DNA of 64,000 nt from Cryobacterium arcticum (GCF_001679725.1 NZ_CP016282.1:3534001-3598000), one strand, 5' to 3'; shown: positions 24,772-33,469, numbered from the stretch's first letter. Notes: a model not told the origin generated them from the letters alone. Numbers and translations are program-made.

Positions 24772-26925
24772 GTGACTCCAGAGGGGAACCCCCCAGCACC
24801 AGAAGCCCGATCACCGAAACGGTGGATAATCGGCGAACCGCTCCCCAGCGAACACCTGGACGGGCAGCTGCTTCCGAAGCACCTGGCGCTCCCGATTTTC
24901 GCCAGTGACCCGCTCTCCAGCGTCGCGTACGCGCCGCAGGAACTGCTCATGATCCTCACCCTCGGCGGGCTGGCCTTCCTGAGCTTCGCGCCCTGGGTTG
25001 CCGCCGTGGTCGTGCTCCTCCTCGTGGTGGTCGTGGCCTCCTACCGCCAGCTCATCAAGGCCTACCCGAACGGCGGCGGCGACTACGAAGTCGCGTCGAA
25101 GAACCTCGGCGAAAAGGCCGGCCTCGTCGTCGCATCCGCTCTGCTCGTGGACTACGTGATGACCGTGGTGGTCTCGGTGGCCAGCGGCGTGGACAACATC
25201 ATCTCGGCGCTGCCGGGGCTCGCGCCCTTCCGGGTGGAGCTGGCCGTGATCTTCGTGATCCTGCTCGCCGCGGTGAACCTGCGCGGTGTGGCCGAATCCA
25301 GCAAGGCCTTCGCGCTGCCCACCTACCTGTTCATCGGCAGCGTGCTGCTCATGATCGTGGTGGGCCTGGGCCGGGTGGCGCTGGGCGACGCACCGGTGGC
25401 CGAGTCGGCCGGGTTCGACGTGCAGGCACACAACCTGGCGCAGACGGCGTTCATCCTGCTGTTGCTGCGCTCGTTCGCCAGCGGATGTAGCGCCCTGACC
25501 GGCGTGGAGGCCATCGCCAACGGCGTGCCGGCCTTCAAGCGCCCCAAGATCAAGAACGCCCAGATCACCCTGACCCTCATGGGCGCCATCGCGATCACGC
25601 TGTTCGTGGGCCTCACCGCGCTGGCGCTGTTCTCCAAGGTGCACTACGCGGAGAACCCCTGCGACCTGATCGGCTGGGCCGAGTGTGCCACCGAGCCGCA
25701 GCGCAGCCTGATCGCGCAGATCGCGGCGGCCACCTTCGGCAACAACTCGCTGATGTTCTTCGTGCTGCAGGGCGCCACGGCCATGGTGTTGTTGCTGGCC
25801 GCGAACACAGCGTTCAACGGGTTCCCGCTGCTGGGTAGCGTGCTGGCCCGCGACTCCTACGCGCCGAAGTCGCTGAGCACCCGCGGCGACCGCCTGATCT
25901 ACTCGAACGGTGTGGTGCTGCTCGCGCTGGCCGCGATCGTGATCATCGTGGTCTACCAGGCCAACCTCACGGTGCTGATCCAGCTCTACATCATCGGTGT
26001 ATTCGTGTCGTTCACGATCGGGCAGACGGGCATGGTCAAGCACTGGCTCACCCTGCTCAAGACCGATCCGCCCAACCGGGGTTCGATCATCCGGAGCCTG
26101 TCGATCAACGGTTTCGGCGCCCTGCTCACCGGTGTGGTGCTGATCGTCGTGACGATCACCAAGTTCACCCACGGCGCGTGGCTGGTGTTCCTGATGATGC
26201 CCATTCTGTTCATGCTGATGCTGGGCGTGAACCGGTACTACCGCGACGTCGCCAAGGAGGTCGAGGTCGACCCGATCACGACGTTCGGCTCGCAGGGCGA
26301 CCACGCCATCGTTCTCGTCGGCAAGATGCAGAAGCCCGTGCTCAAGGCCCTGGACTACGCCATCGCGGCGCGCCACGTGAGCCTCGAAGCCGTGCACGTG
26401 TCGATCGACGAGGAGGAGACCGAGAACCTCATCATCGACTGGGCCAAGCAGAACATCCAGGTTCCGCTGAACATCGTCGCGTCGCCGTACCGCGACATCA
26501 GCTGGCCGCTGATCTGTTACATCAAGGACCGCCGCGAGGAATACGGCTCTGAGGTCGTCACCGTGTACACGCCGATCTACATCGTCGGACACTGGTGGGA
26601 GTCGTTGCTGCACAACCACAAGGCCCGTCGCCTGCGCCAGAAGCTGATGCTCGTGCACGGCGTGACCATCGCGCTCGTGCCGTGGCTGCTGGACTCGTCC
26701 GAGCTCATCTACGGACGCCGGTCCCGGCCGATCCCCGGCCAGGAACGCCGTGGCGAGCCCGTGCGGTCGCACCCGATCCCGCGGAAGCCCCTCGAGCCGG
26801 TGGCGGTCGACACGACCAGTGTCACGGTGTCCCAGGCACCGACCGGGCCGAAGTCGAGCCCGGCCAGCCCGCCGATGAAGCCGCGCGCGCGGCCGGTGAA
26901 TCCGAACCGGCGCAAGCGCAAGTAG
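24772..26925 (+). CDS. KimA-type APC-superfamily potassium importer
   Basis: A ~717-residue transporter. Twelve helices occupy ~45-480, with APC signatures ASDPLSSVAYAPQE, GGGDYEVASKNLGEKAG, VDYVMTVVVSVASGVDNI and SGCSALTGVEAIANGVP. A cytoplasmic domain (~490-630) follows, then a basic Pro-rich tail. This layout matches KimA (formerly YdaO), a proton-coupled K+ importer inhibited by c-di-AMP, rather than ordinary amino-acid permeases. Expected role: high-affinity potassium uptake. The start is GTG 24772, supported by promoter position; TTG 24736 and GTG 24760 are in frame. No c-di-AMP riboswitch is recognisable upstream. Confidence 0.78.
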   Translation: MTPEGNPPAPEARSPKRWIIGEPLPSEHLDGQLLPKHLALPIFASDPLSSVAYAPQELLMILTLGGLAFLSFAPWVAAVVVLLLVVVVASYRQLIKAYPNGGGDYEVASKNLGEKAGLVVASALLVDYVMTVVVSVASGVDNIISALPGLAPFRVELAVIFVILLAAVNLRGVAESSKAFALPTYLFIGSVLLMIVVGLGRVALGDAPVAESAGFDVQAHNLAQTAFILLLLRSFASGCSALTGVEAIANGVPAFKRPKIKNAQITLTLMGAIAITLFVGLTALALFSKVHYAENPCDLIGWAECATEPQRSLIAQIAAATFGNNSLMFFVLQGATAMVLLLAANTAFNGFPLLGSVLARDSYAPKSLSTRGDRLIYSNGVVLLALAAIVIIVVYQANLTVLIQLYIIGVFVSFTIGQTGMVKHWLTLLKTDPPNRGSIIRSLSINGFGALLTGVVLIVVTITKFTHGAWLVFLMMPILFMLMLGVNRYYRDVAKEVEVDPITTFGSQGDHAIVLVGKMQKPVLKALDYAIAARHVSLEAVHVSIDEEETENLIIDWAKQNIQVPLNIVASPYRDISWPLICYIKDRREEYGSEVVTVYTPIYIVGHWWESLLHNHKARRLRQKLMLVHGVTIALVPWLLDSSELIYGRRSRPIPGQERRGEPVRSHPIPRKPLEPVAVDTTSVTVSQAPTGPKSSPASPPMKPRARPVNPNRRKRK

Positions 26926-26960
26926 CGCGCCGCCGTAGGCACGAACGCCGTCGGCTCGCG

Positions 26961-27257
26961 GGATCTCGACACGCTCGATCGACGTTCGGGCGCGAACGCG
27001 GACACCGTCGCGGGATCTCGACAAGCTCGATCGACGTTCGGGCGCGAACGCAGACACCGTCGCCGGATCTCGACAAGCTCGATCGACGTTCGGGCGCGAA
27101 CGCAGACACCGTCGCCGGATCTCGACAAGCTCGATCGACGTTCGGGCGCGAACGCAGACACCGTCGCCGGATCTCGACAGGCTCGATCGACGTTGGGTCG
27201 CCTACCCGCGGCTGTCTACGCGGCGGTACCGCGTCGGTGGTCGAGCTTGTCGAGACC
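26961..27257. repeat. Phased direct-repeat array 3 (5 copies, 52-bp period) plus one inverted copy
   Basis: In the 368-bp gap 26926-27293 between two convergent genes, the repeat (core CTCGACAAGCTCGATCG) starts at 26961, 27013, 27065, 27117 and 27169, exactly 52 bp apart, with nearly identical interspaces. A single copy in the opposite orientation, GGTGGTCGAGCTTGTCGAGA and following bases, lies at 27235-27257, so the end of a transcript from either side can fold into a long hairpin. The core differs from arrays 1 and 2 by GATCGACG for GACCGACG. Confidence 0.95.
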
Positions 27258-27293
27258 TGGTGCCGTGCGCGCTGCGGCGACCACGGCACGGGG

Positions 27294-28391
27294 TCAGAGC
27301 AGGGCGATGACCTGCCGAGCGATCACGCGGCCAGCCCGCCGGGCGCCGATGGTGCTGGCCTGCGGGCCGTAACCGGCCAGGAAGATGCGGGGGTCGGTCC
27401 ACGATGACCCGGCCCCGACCACGAGTCCGCCGGCCTTGTCACGCAGCTTGAGCGGTGCCAGATGGCGCAGCTCCGGCCGGAAGCCGGTGGCCCAGATGAT
27501 GGCGTCGGCCTCGGTGAACGTGCCGTTGGGCCACCGCACACCGGTCGGCTCAATGGCGGCGAACATCGGCCGCTCCACGAGCAGACCTCGGTCGATCCCG
27601 GCCTGGATACGCCGGCTCACCGGCACGCCCGTTCCGCTGACGATGCTGGGGAGCGCCCGGCCGGCCCGGGCGGCCTCGTCCTGCATGGCCACGGCCGCCG
27701 AGGCACCCTCCAAGTCGAGGTGCTCGGTGTGCACCCAGTCGACCGGCCGACGGGACGCCCAGGTGAGGCTAGCGGCCACCCCGTCGAGTTCCAGCAGGAA
27801 TCCGATGGCGGAGGTGCCGCCGCCCACGACCACGACGCGCTGACCGGCGAACTCCGCCGCATCCACAAAGCCGTTGGTGTGCAGTTGGCGACCGGTGAAG
27901 GACGCGGCCCCCGGATAGTGCGGAATGAACGGCGCGCCCCAGGTGCCCGTGGCGTTGACCAACAGGCCCGCCAGGGTCTCCCGGTCGCCGAACGCCGGCG
28001 AGCTCGTGCGCACGACCAGATCGGCGCGCCGGTTGAATACCGAGTCAACCGCGACCGGACGCACGACGTTGAGCTCGAAATGCTCCTCGAAGCGGCGGTA
28101 GTACTCCGTCACGACGTCGCGGGCCGGTCGGCTGCGGTCGGCGGTCTCGAAGCTCAGCCCCAATTCGGAGAGCCCCGGGAGGTCGTTGACCCGGTGGGCG
28201 GCGCCCAGCCGCAGGGATTCCCAGCGGTACTGCCAAGCCCCACCTGCCTCAACGCCGCGATCGAAGACCACGAAGTCACGGCCCGCCGTGAGCCCGAAGC
28301 GCTTGAGGTGGTACGCCACGGAGAGTCCGGCCTGGCCGGCGCCGATGATCACGACGGGTACAGTCGTGGTTGTGGTGGTGCTCGTGGCCAT
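27294..28391 (-). CDS. Flavin-dependent monooxygenase / NAD(P)-binding oxidoreductase
   Basis: A 365-residue FAD enzyme of the flavin-containing monooxygenase/YpdA-like group. First Rossmann motif GAGQAGLS (~20), FDRGVEAGGAWQYRWESLRL segment typical of FMO-like proteins, second nucleotide motif GGGTSAIG (~195), and ATGFRPELRHL near 315. It would oxidise a small molecule with NADPH and O2; the substrate cannot be told. ATG 28391 has GGAGGAG 6 nt upstream; an in-frame ATG 39 bp earlier is less likely. Divergent from the DUF3073 gene. Confidence 0.85.
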   Translation of the reverse strand: MATSTTTTTTVPVVIIGAGQAGLSVAYHLKRFGLTAGRDFVVFDRGVEAGGAWQYRWESLRLGAAHRVNDLPGLSELGLSFETADRSRPARDVVTEYYRRFEEHFELNVVRPVAVDSVFNRRADLVVRTSSPAFGDRETLAGLLVNATGTWGAPFIPHYPGAASFTGRQLHTNGFVDAAEFAGQRVVVVGGGTSAIGFLLELDGVAASLTWASRRPVDWVHTEHLDLEGASAAVAMQDEAARAGRALPSIVSGTGVPVSRRIQAGIDRGLLVERPMFAAIEPTGVRWPNGTFTEADAIIWATGFRPELRHLAPLKLRDKAGGLVVGAGSSWTDPRIFLAGYGPQASTIGARRAGRVIARQVIALL

Positions 28392-28492
28392 GCGGACTCC
28401 TCCCCCGGTCCAGGGCGAGAACCGCGTCATCGGGGCGACAGGCCCACCATGCTAAACTAGCGGCTAGATTTCACTATTCCGTTCGGCAACTC

Positions 28493-28516
28493 CCGGGTGA
28501 CTCATTCCTCACCCGG
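28493..28516 (+). promoter_or_regulatory. Hairpin in the leader of the DUF3073 gene
   Basis: Perfect 8-bp arms CCGGGTGA / TCACCCGG with an 8-nt loop, ending 24 bp before the DUF3073 start and 12 bp before its AGGGGG Shine-Dalgarno. Could be an attenuator or mRNA stabiliser. Confidence 0.45.
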
Positions 28517-28540
28517 CCTGGCATCGTTAGGGGGTCACGC

Positions 28541-28780
28541 ATGGGGCGCGGCCGTCAAAAAGCAAAGCACACCAAGGTCGCCCGTGAGCTGAAGTATTTC
28601 AGCCCGGACACCAACTACAACGCGCTCGAACGCGAGCTCACCGGGCATCCGGCGACCGACCCGCGACTCGATGAAGACCTGGCCAAGTGGCCGGAATACG
28701 AAGCGAACAAGACGACGTCCGACGAACCCGACGACTACGTCGACCACTACGACACCGAAGACGAGAAGAAGCGCGCCTAG
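28541..28780 (+). CDS. DUF3073 family protein
   Basis: A 79-residue very acidic, soluble protein beginning MGRGRQKAKHTKVARELKYF and ending in an Asp/Glu/Lys-rich tail. This family is small, nearly restricted to actinobacteria and often found beside purM; function unknown. The ATG is set by an AGGGGG Shine-Dalgarno 6 nt upstream and by the family N-terminus. Confidence 0.92.
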   Translation: MGRGRQKAKHTKVARELKYFSPDTNYNALERELTGHPATDPRLDEDLAKWPEYEANKTTSDEPDDYVDHYDTEDEKKRA

Positions 28781-28838
28781 GTCGCTGTTCTGAGTCAGCC
28801 TGGGGCGGATGCGCTCCGGCCCCTCCGGCGCGCCCGTA

Positions 28839-28853
28839 GCCCGGTTTTCGGGC
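28839..28853 (+). terminator. Small stem-loop after the DUF3073 gene
   Basis: GCCCG-GTTTT-CGGGC, 58 bp after the stop. The wider gap 28781-29141 (361 bp) has no gene; it holds this stem, a 19-bp tandem duplication and a long hairpin. Confidence 0.5.
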
Positions 28854-28970
28854 AACTCCCAGCGTGCGCGCCCGCGGCTGCTCGTGGACGCCCTGTTGCC
28901 GGGTTGCGCCCCATGTTGGGGCTCCCTGAGTAGCTTCCGCCGCGTGAGGTGCTTCTGCCTCGCAGTGCAG

Positions 28971-29008
28971 GTTCGGTCTCGCCGCGCGGGTTCGGTCTCG
29001 CCGCGCGC
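28971..29008. repeat. 19-bp tandem duplication
   Basis: GTTCGGTCTCGCCGCGCGG (28971-28989) is repeated at 28990-29008 with one change at the last base. Located in the convergent gap between the DUF3073 gene and purM. Confidence 0.85.
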
Positions 29009-29036
29009 GAAATGTGTCGCGGCTCGTGAAAAGGTT

Positions 29037-29073
29037 CGCGGCGTGCGATAACAGGTGTTTATCGCACGCCGCG
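29037..29073. terminator. Long perfect hairpin between the DUF3073 gene and purM
   Basis: Arms CGCGGCGTGCGATAA and exact complement, 15 bp (16 with the flanking T-A pair), loop of 7 nt. It lies 68 bp beyond purM, between convergent genes, so it probably terminates purFM transcription and possibly the other direction. No T-run. Confidence 0.7.
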
Positions 29074-29141
29074 AGCCTCAACCCATGCCGCGAGATTCAA
29101 CGCACGCTCCGAGGAGGGCCGCGCCGCGACGGGCGGCGATC

Positions 29142-30245
29142 CTACTCGGCGTAGGAGCCGACGAGGCGCACGGCGCCGCCGTTGACGCCCTTGGCACCCT
29201 GCTCGAAGCCGGTGAGGTCGTGCGGGGCCATCGACACGCGGCCGGCGACCCAGGACGGGATGCCCTCAGACTTCAGGCGGGCGATCACGGATGACGCGGC
29301 GTTGGCCGCGACGACGGCGAACATGCCCACGCCGAGGTTCCAGGTTCCTTCGGCGCTCTCCAGCGTGGTGCCGGCCATGTCGCCGAGCACCCGGAAGACC
29401 GGAGCAGGCGACCAGGTGGACCGGTCGACCTCGACCCAGCTGCCGACCGGCAGCACGCGGGCCAGGTTGGCGGCGATACCGCCACCGGTGACGTGGCTGA
29501 GCGAGTGCACAACACCGGCCAGCTCAGGGTCGGACAGCACACTGAGCAGCGGCCCGGTGTAGAGGCGAGTGGGCTCGAGCAGGGCCTCGCCAACGACGCC
29601 ACCGAGTTCGGCGGAGGTGTCGGTATAACCGATGCCCTTCTGGGCGAGGATGTGCCGCACGAGCGAGAAGCCGTTGGAGTGCAGGCCTGAGGAGGCCATC
29701 GCGATGACGACGTCACCGGACTGCACCCGCTCGGCGCCGAGGACCTGATCGGCCTCGACAACGCCCGTCGCCGCACCCGCGACGTCGTAGTCGTCCGGTC
29801 CGAGGAGGCCGGGGTGTTCGGCGGTCTCGCCGCCGACGAGGGCGGTGCCGGTGGCGGCGCAGGCCTTGGCGATGCCCTCGACGATCGACGCGATGCGCTC
29901 GGGAACGACCTTGCCGCACGCGATGTAGTCGGTCATGAAGAGAGGGCGGGCGCCCACGACGATGATGTCGTCGACGACCATGCCCACCAGGTCTTGCCCG
30001 ATGGTGTCGTGCTTGTCGAGCGCCTGGGCGATGGCCACCTTGGTGCCCACGCCATCCGTTGACGTCGCCAGCAGCGGGCGGGTGTAGCTGGTGAGGAAGG
30101 ACACGTCGTAGAGCCCGGCGAAGCCGCCGAAGCCTCCGAGGACCTCGGGGCCGTGCGTGGCCGAGACGGCCTTCTTCATCAGCGACACCGCGAGGTCACC
30201 CGCGTGGGTGTCGACTCCGGCGGCGGCGTAGGTTGCGTTGCTCAT
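29142..30245 (-). CDS. purM: Phosphoribosylformylglycinamidine cyclo-ligase (AIR synthetase)
   Basis: A 367-residue purine enzyme making aminoimidazole ribotide from FGAM with ATP. Family blocks: YAAAGVDTHAGD, STDGVGTKVAIA, VGMVVDDIIVVGARPLFMTDY, ALVGGETAEHPG, HSNGFSLVR and HVTGGGIAANL. Length is normal. The ATG overlaps the purF stop by 4 bp, so the two are one transcript and probably translationally coupled. A large hairpin follows. Confidence 0.98.
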   Translation of the reverse strand: MSNATYAAAGVDTHAGDLAVSLMKKAVSATHGPEVLGGFGGFAGLYDVSFLTSYTRPLLATSTDGVGTKVAIAQALDKHDTIGQDLVGMVVDDIIVVGARPLFMTDYIACGKVVPERIASIVEGIAKACAATGTALVGGETAEHPGLLGPDDYDVAGAATGVVEADQVLGAERVQSGDVVIAMASSGLHSNGFSLVRHILAQKGIGYTDTSAELGGVVGEALLEPTRLYTGPLLSVLSDPELAGVVHSLSHVTGGGIAANLARVLPVGSWVEVDRSTWSPAPVFRVLGDMAGTTLESAEGTWNLGVGMFAVVAANAASSVIARLKSEGIPSWVAGRVSMAPHDLTGFEQGAKGVNGGAVRLVGSYAE

Positions 30246-31831
30246 TCTGGTCTTCCGGGATCGCCGAACGGGACCTGGCCGTGCTGGGCGAGGGTATCCG
30301 CCAGCGTCGACTCAGGGGTGAGCACTCCCTCGAACTCGGCGTCGGGACCGGGGTCGCAGCCGTTGGAGGAGAAGTCGCGCTCGAGGAGGTTCTTGCCCAG
30401 GTGCTGGGACTCGGGCAGCTTGATCGGGTACACGCCGGTGAAGCAGGCGGTGCAGAGGCTCTCGCGGGGCTGCTCGGTGGACGCGATCATGCCGTCCTCG
30501 GAGAGATACCCGAGCGAGTCGGCACCGATGGCCTGGCGGACCTCGTCGACGCCGAGGCCGGTGGCGATCAGCTCGGCGCGGGAGGCGAAGTCGATGCCGT
30601 AGAAGCACGGCCAGGTGATCGGCGGGCTGGAGATGCGCACGTGCACCTCGGCGGCACCGGCTTCGCGGAGCATGCTGACCAGGGCGCGCTGGGTGTTGCC
30701 GCGCACGATCGAATCGTCGACGACGATCAGCCGCTTGCCCTTGATGACCTCTTTGAGGGGGTTCAGCTTGAGCTTGATGCCGCGCTGGCGGATGGTCTCG
30801 GAGGGCTGGATGAAGGTGCGGCCCACGTAGGTGTTCTTCACCAGGCCCTGGCCGAACGGGATGCCGGACGCCTGCGCGTAGCCGATGGCCGCCGGGGTGC
30901 CGGACTCGGGGGTGGGGATGACGAGGTCGGCTTCGACGGGGTATTCCGCGGCGAGCTGACGGCCCATTTCGACCCGGGCCTCGTGCACGCCGCGGCCGGC
31001 GATAGTGGTGTCCGGCCGGGCGAGGTAGACGTACTCGAACACGCATCCGGCGCGCTTCACCTCGGCGAAACGCTGGGTGCGCAGACCGTTCTGGTCGATG
31101 GTGATGAGCTCGCCGGGTTCGACCTCGCGCACGAAGCTGGCGCCGACGATGTCGAGGGCGGCGGTCTCGGAGGCGACGACCCAGCCGCGTTCGAGCCGGC
31201 CGAGCACCAGCGGGCGCACGCCCTGCGGGTCGCGGGCGGCGTAGAGCGTGGTCTCATCCATGAAGACCAGGCAGAAGGCGCCGCGCAGACGCGGGAGCAC
31301 CTCCATGGCGGTGGCTTCGAGAGTGTGGTCGAGGTCACCCGTGAGCAGGGCGGTGATCACGGCAGTGTCGGTGGTGTTGCCGCGGGCGAGTTCGCCGTCA
31401 ACCTTGGGGTAGCGCTCACGCACCAGCTCGAGCAGCTCGGCGGTGTTGGTGAGGTTGCCGTTGTGGCCCAGCGCGACGGTGCCGCCTGCGGTGCGGCCGA
31501 GCGTGGGCTGCGCGTTCTGCCAGCTCGACGAGCCGGTGGTCGAGTAGCGGGTGTGACCCACCGCGAGGTGGCCGAGCAGGGTGCTCAGCGAGGCCTCGTT
31601 GAAGACCTGGGAGACCAGGCCCATGTCCTTGTAGATGAGGATCTTCGAGCCGTCGCTCGTGGCGATGCCCGCCGATTCCTGGCCGCGGTGCTGGAGGGCG
31701 TAGAGCCCGAAGTAGCTGAGCTTGGCTACCTCTTCACCGGGAGCCCAGACGCCGAAGACTCCGCAGGCATCCTGCGGGCCCTTCTCGCCAGGAAGAAGAT
31801 CGTGATTCAGTCGTCCGTCGCCACCGGCCAA
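30242..31831 (-). CDS. purF: Amidophosphoribosyltransferase
   Basis: A 529-residue enzyme for the first committed step of purine synthesis (PRPP + glutamine to phosphoribosylamine). The N-terminal nucleophile Cys is in DACGVFGVW after a ~22-residue propeptide that is removed; Ntn glutaminase motifs include LGHNGNLTN and HTRYSTTGSS. The phosphoribosyltransferase site is LIVVDDSIVRGNT. The start appears to be TTG 31831 with AAGGGG 10 nt upstream; no better ATG/GTG precedes the conserved region. Normal actinobacterial length. Confidence 0.97.
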   Translation of the reverse strand: MAGGDGRLNHDLLPGEKGPQDACGVFGVWAPGEEVAKLSYFGLYALQHRGQESAGIATSDGSKILIYKDMGLVSQVFNEASLSTLLGHLAVGHTRYSTTGSSSWQNAQPTLGRTAGGTVALGHNGNLTNTAELLELVRERYPKVDGELARGNTTDTAVITALLTGDLDHTLEATAMEVLPRLRGAFCLVFMDETTLYAARDPQGVRPLVLGRLERGWVVASETAALDIVGASFVREVEPGELITIDQNGLRTQRFAEVKRAGCVFEYVYLARPDTTIAGRGVHEARVEMGRQLAAEYPVEADLVIPTPESGTPAAIGYAQASGIPFGQGLVKNTYVGRTFIQPSETIRQRGIKLKLNPLKEVIKGKRLIVVDDSIVRGNTQRALVSMLREAGAAEVHVRISSPPITWPCFYGIDFASRAELIATGLGVDEVRQAIGADSLGYLSEDGMIASTEQPRESLCTACFTGVYPIKLPESQHLGKNLLERDFSSNGCDPGPDAEFEGVLTPESTLADTLAQHGQVPFGDPGRPE

Positions 31832-31846
31832 GCCGCAGCCCCTTTA

Positions 31847-32311
31847 CTAGGAATTCTCGTTGGAAGGTTGGGGGTCGGATCCAGGATCCGGAGCCTCGAA
31901 GGCGCGTGTGAAGTTCGCGTCAAGTCTATCCGCGACGACGGTGGTCGCCGAGCGTCCCACAAACCGGTCGAGCACGATCGCGATCAAGCAGCTGAGCGCC
32001 ACCCCGACCGTGACGCCGCCGAGCAGTAGGAAACCGAACACCTGCGCCGGATCGAATTCGGCGTTCTGCGGGAAGAGCACCGTGAGCAGCAGCGCCAGGA
32101 CGGCACCGGCGACGGCGCCGACGATCATGAAGCTGATGTAGCGGGGCGACCGGCGCACAACGAGAGTCTCCTCCGAGACGACGGTCTCGGTGGGCTCGGC
32201 GGGCACCGGGGTTGCGGCGGGGCCGGCCGGGACGCTGGGCGTATCCGCGGCTGGCGAAACATTGCCGGGCTGTCGCGACTCGGCGTCACCGTGCTGATCT
32301 GCAGAGCTCAC
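31847..32311 (-). CDS. Small two-helix membrane protein upstream of purF
   Basis: A 154-residue protein: acidic/Pro-rich cytoplasmic N-terminus (~1-55), helix ~60-82, helix ~90-115, and a soluble tail ending PQPSNENS. I do not recognise a named domain. It ends 15 bp before purF, so it is likely co-transcribed as the first gene of the purFM unit. GTG 32311 is chosen because upstream in-frame sequence is not protein-like; the Shine-Dalgarno is weak. Confidence 0.7.
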   Translation of the reverse strand: MSSADQHGDAESRQPGNVSPAADTPSVPAGPAATPVPAEPTETVVSEETLVVRRSPRYISFMIVGAVAGAVLALLLTVLFPQNAEFDPAQVFGFLLLGGVTVGVALSCLIAIVLDRFVGRSATTVVADRLDANFTRAFEAPDPGSDPQPSNENS

Positions 32312-32497
32312 GGTTCTATTGTCGCACGACGGCGGCGGATGCGGCCCGGCCCGCCAGGTGCGCACGGTGCGATCCGCGGGGTCGGCGCCGTTTCGCCAGC
32401 GGCGGGCCTCCCTCGCTGCGGCGCGCGACCCGCGACGGGCGCAACCCTGGCTTGAACGGTGCGGCGCCGCATCCGTCAGACTGGGCGGGTGAACGAT

Positions 32498-33469
32498 GTG
32501 AGCAAGACCACCCGGATCGCCGTGCTCGGCAGCGCCAATATGGACCTCGTTGTGCGTCAGCCGAGACTGCCCCAGCCGGGCGAGACCATCTTCGGCAGCG
32601 GGTACGGCACGGTGCCCGGCGGCAAGGGACTCAACCAGGCCGTCGCCGCGGCCCGGCAGGGCGGTGCCGTGGACTTTCTCGGGGCGGTGGGCGCGGACGC
32701 CTACGGTCACGAACTGCGCGACCTCATCGCCGCTGAGGGAATCGGTGCGGCCGGCCTGGCCGAGGCCGGGGAGCCCACGGGCACCGCGCACATCTCGGTC
32801 GTCGACTCCGGCGAGAACTCGATCGTCGTGGTCTCCGGAGCCAACGCCACCGTGACGGCGCTCACCGCCGGCCAGGAGGAGATCATCCGGCAGTCCGCGT
32901 TCCTGGTCATGCAGTGCGAGCTGCCCGTCGACGCGCTCGCGGCGGGCATCGCGGTGGCCCGGGCCCACGGCGTTTTCACGGTGCTCACCCCGGCTCCGGT
33001 GGTGCCACTGCCCGAAGGCTTCCTGGCCTCTGTCGACCTAGTGGTGCCCAACCAGATCGAGGCCGCCGAGCTCACCGGAGAGAGCGACCCGGTGCGGGCC
33101 GCCGAGCTGCTCAGCGCCGGGGGCACGTGGGCGATCGTGACGCTCGGCTCCGAGGGGTGCGTCGTCGCCTACGACGGCGAGGTGCTGGGACTCGCTCCGG
33201 CCCGCCCGGTGAAAGCCCTGGACACCACCGCCGCCGGCGATACCTTCGTGGGCGCCCTGGTGGCCCGACTGGCTTCGGCCGGAGGTGGGCTGGCTGATGG
33301 TGGGCCCGTTGATGGAGCGCCCGTTGGCGCCGCGCCTGTCGGCATCTCCGACGAGCGGATGATCGACGCCGTGCGCTGGGCCACCGTGGCCTCGTCGATC
33401 TCGGTGACCCGAGCCGGTGCCACGAGCTCGATGCCGACGCTGGCAGAGGTCGCCGCGATCCTCGCCTGA
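32498..33469 (+). CDS. rbsK: Ribokinase-family (PfkB) sugar kinase
   Basis: A 323-residue cytoplasmic kinase. PfkB N-terminal GSANMDLVV, GGKGLNQAVAAARQGG, NQIEAAELTGE, and the catalytic TTAAGDTFVGALVA (anion hole and Asp base) are all present. Best match is ribokinase. A Gly/Ala/Pro/Val-rich insertion (~278-300) follows the catalytic motif and is unusual. GTG 32498 is preferred (GGGCGG 10 nt upstream); GTG 32489 also possible. It precedes the LacI gene by 130 bp and is not clearly part of that operon. Confidence 0.88.
   Translation: MSKTTRIAVLGSANMDLVVRQPRLPQPGETIFGSGYGTVPGGKGLNQAVAAARQGGAVDFLGAVGADAYGHELRDLIAAEGIGAAGLAEAGEPTGTAHISVVDSGENSIVVVSGANATVTALTAGQEEIIRQSAFLVMQCELPVDALAAGIAVARAHGVFTVLTPAPVVPLPEGFLASVDLVVPNQIEAAELTGESDPVRAAELLSAGGTWAIVTLGSEGCVVAYDGEVLGLAPARPVKALDTTAAGDTFVGALVARLASAGGGLADGGPVDGAPVGAAPVGISDERMIDAVRWATVASSISVTRAGATSSMPTLAEVAAILA

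Noticed and set aside
24811..27057. 748-codon open frame on the minus strand
   Set aside because: Antisense to the KimA-type transporter; composition is His/Asp/Arg-rich with no recognisable domain.
28809..29051. 80-codon plus-strand frame after the DUF3073 gene
   Set aside because: It crosses a hairpin and the tandem duplication and ends within the long hairpin; composition is Arg/Ser/Cys-rich, unlike a real protein.
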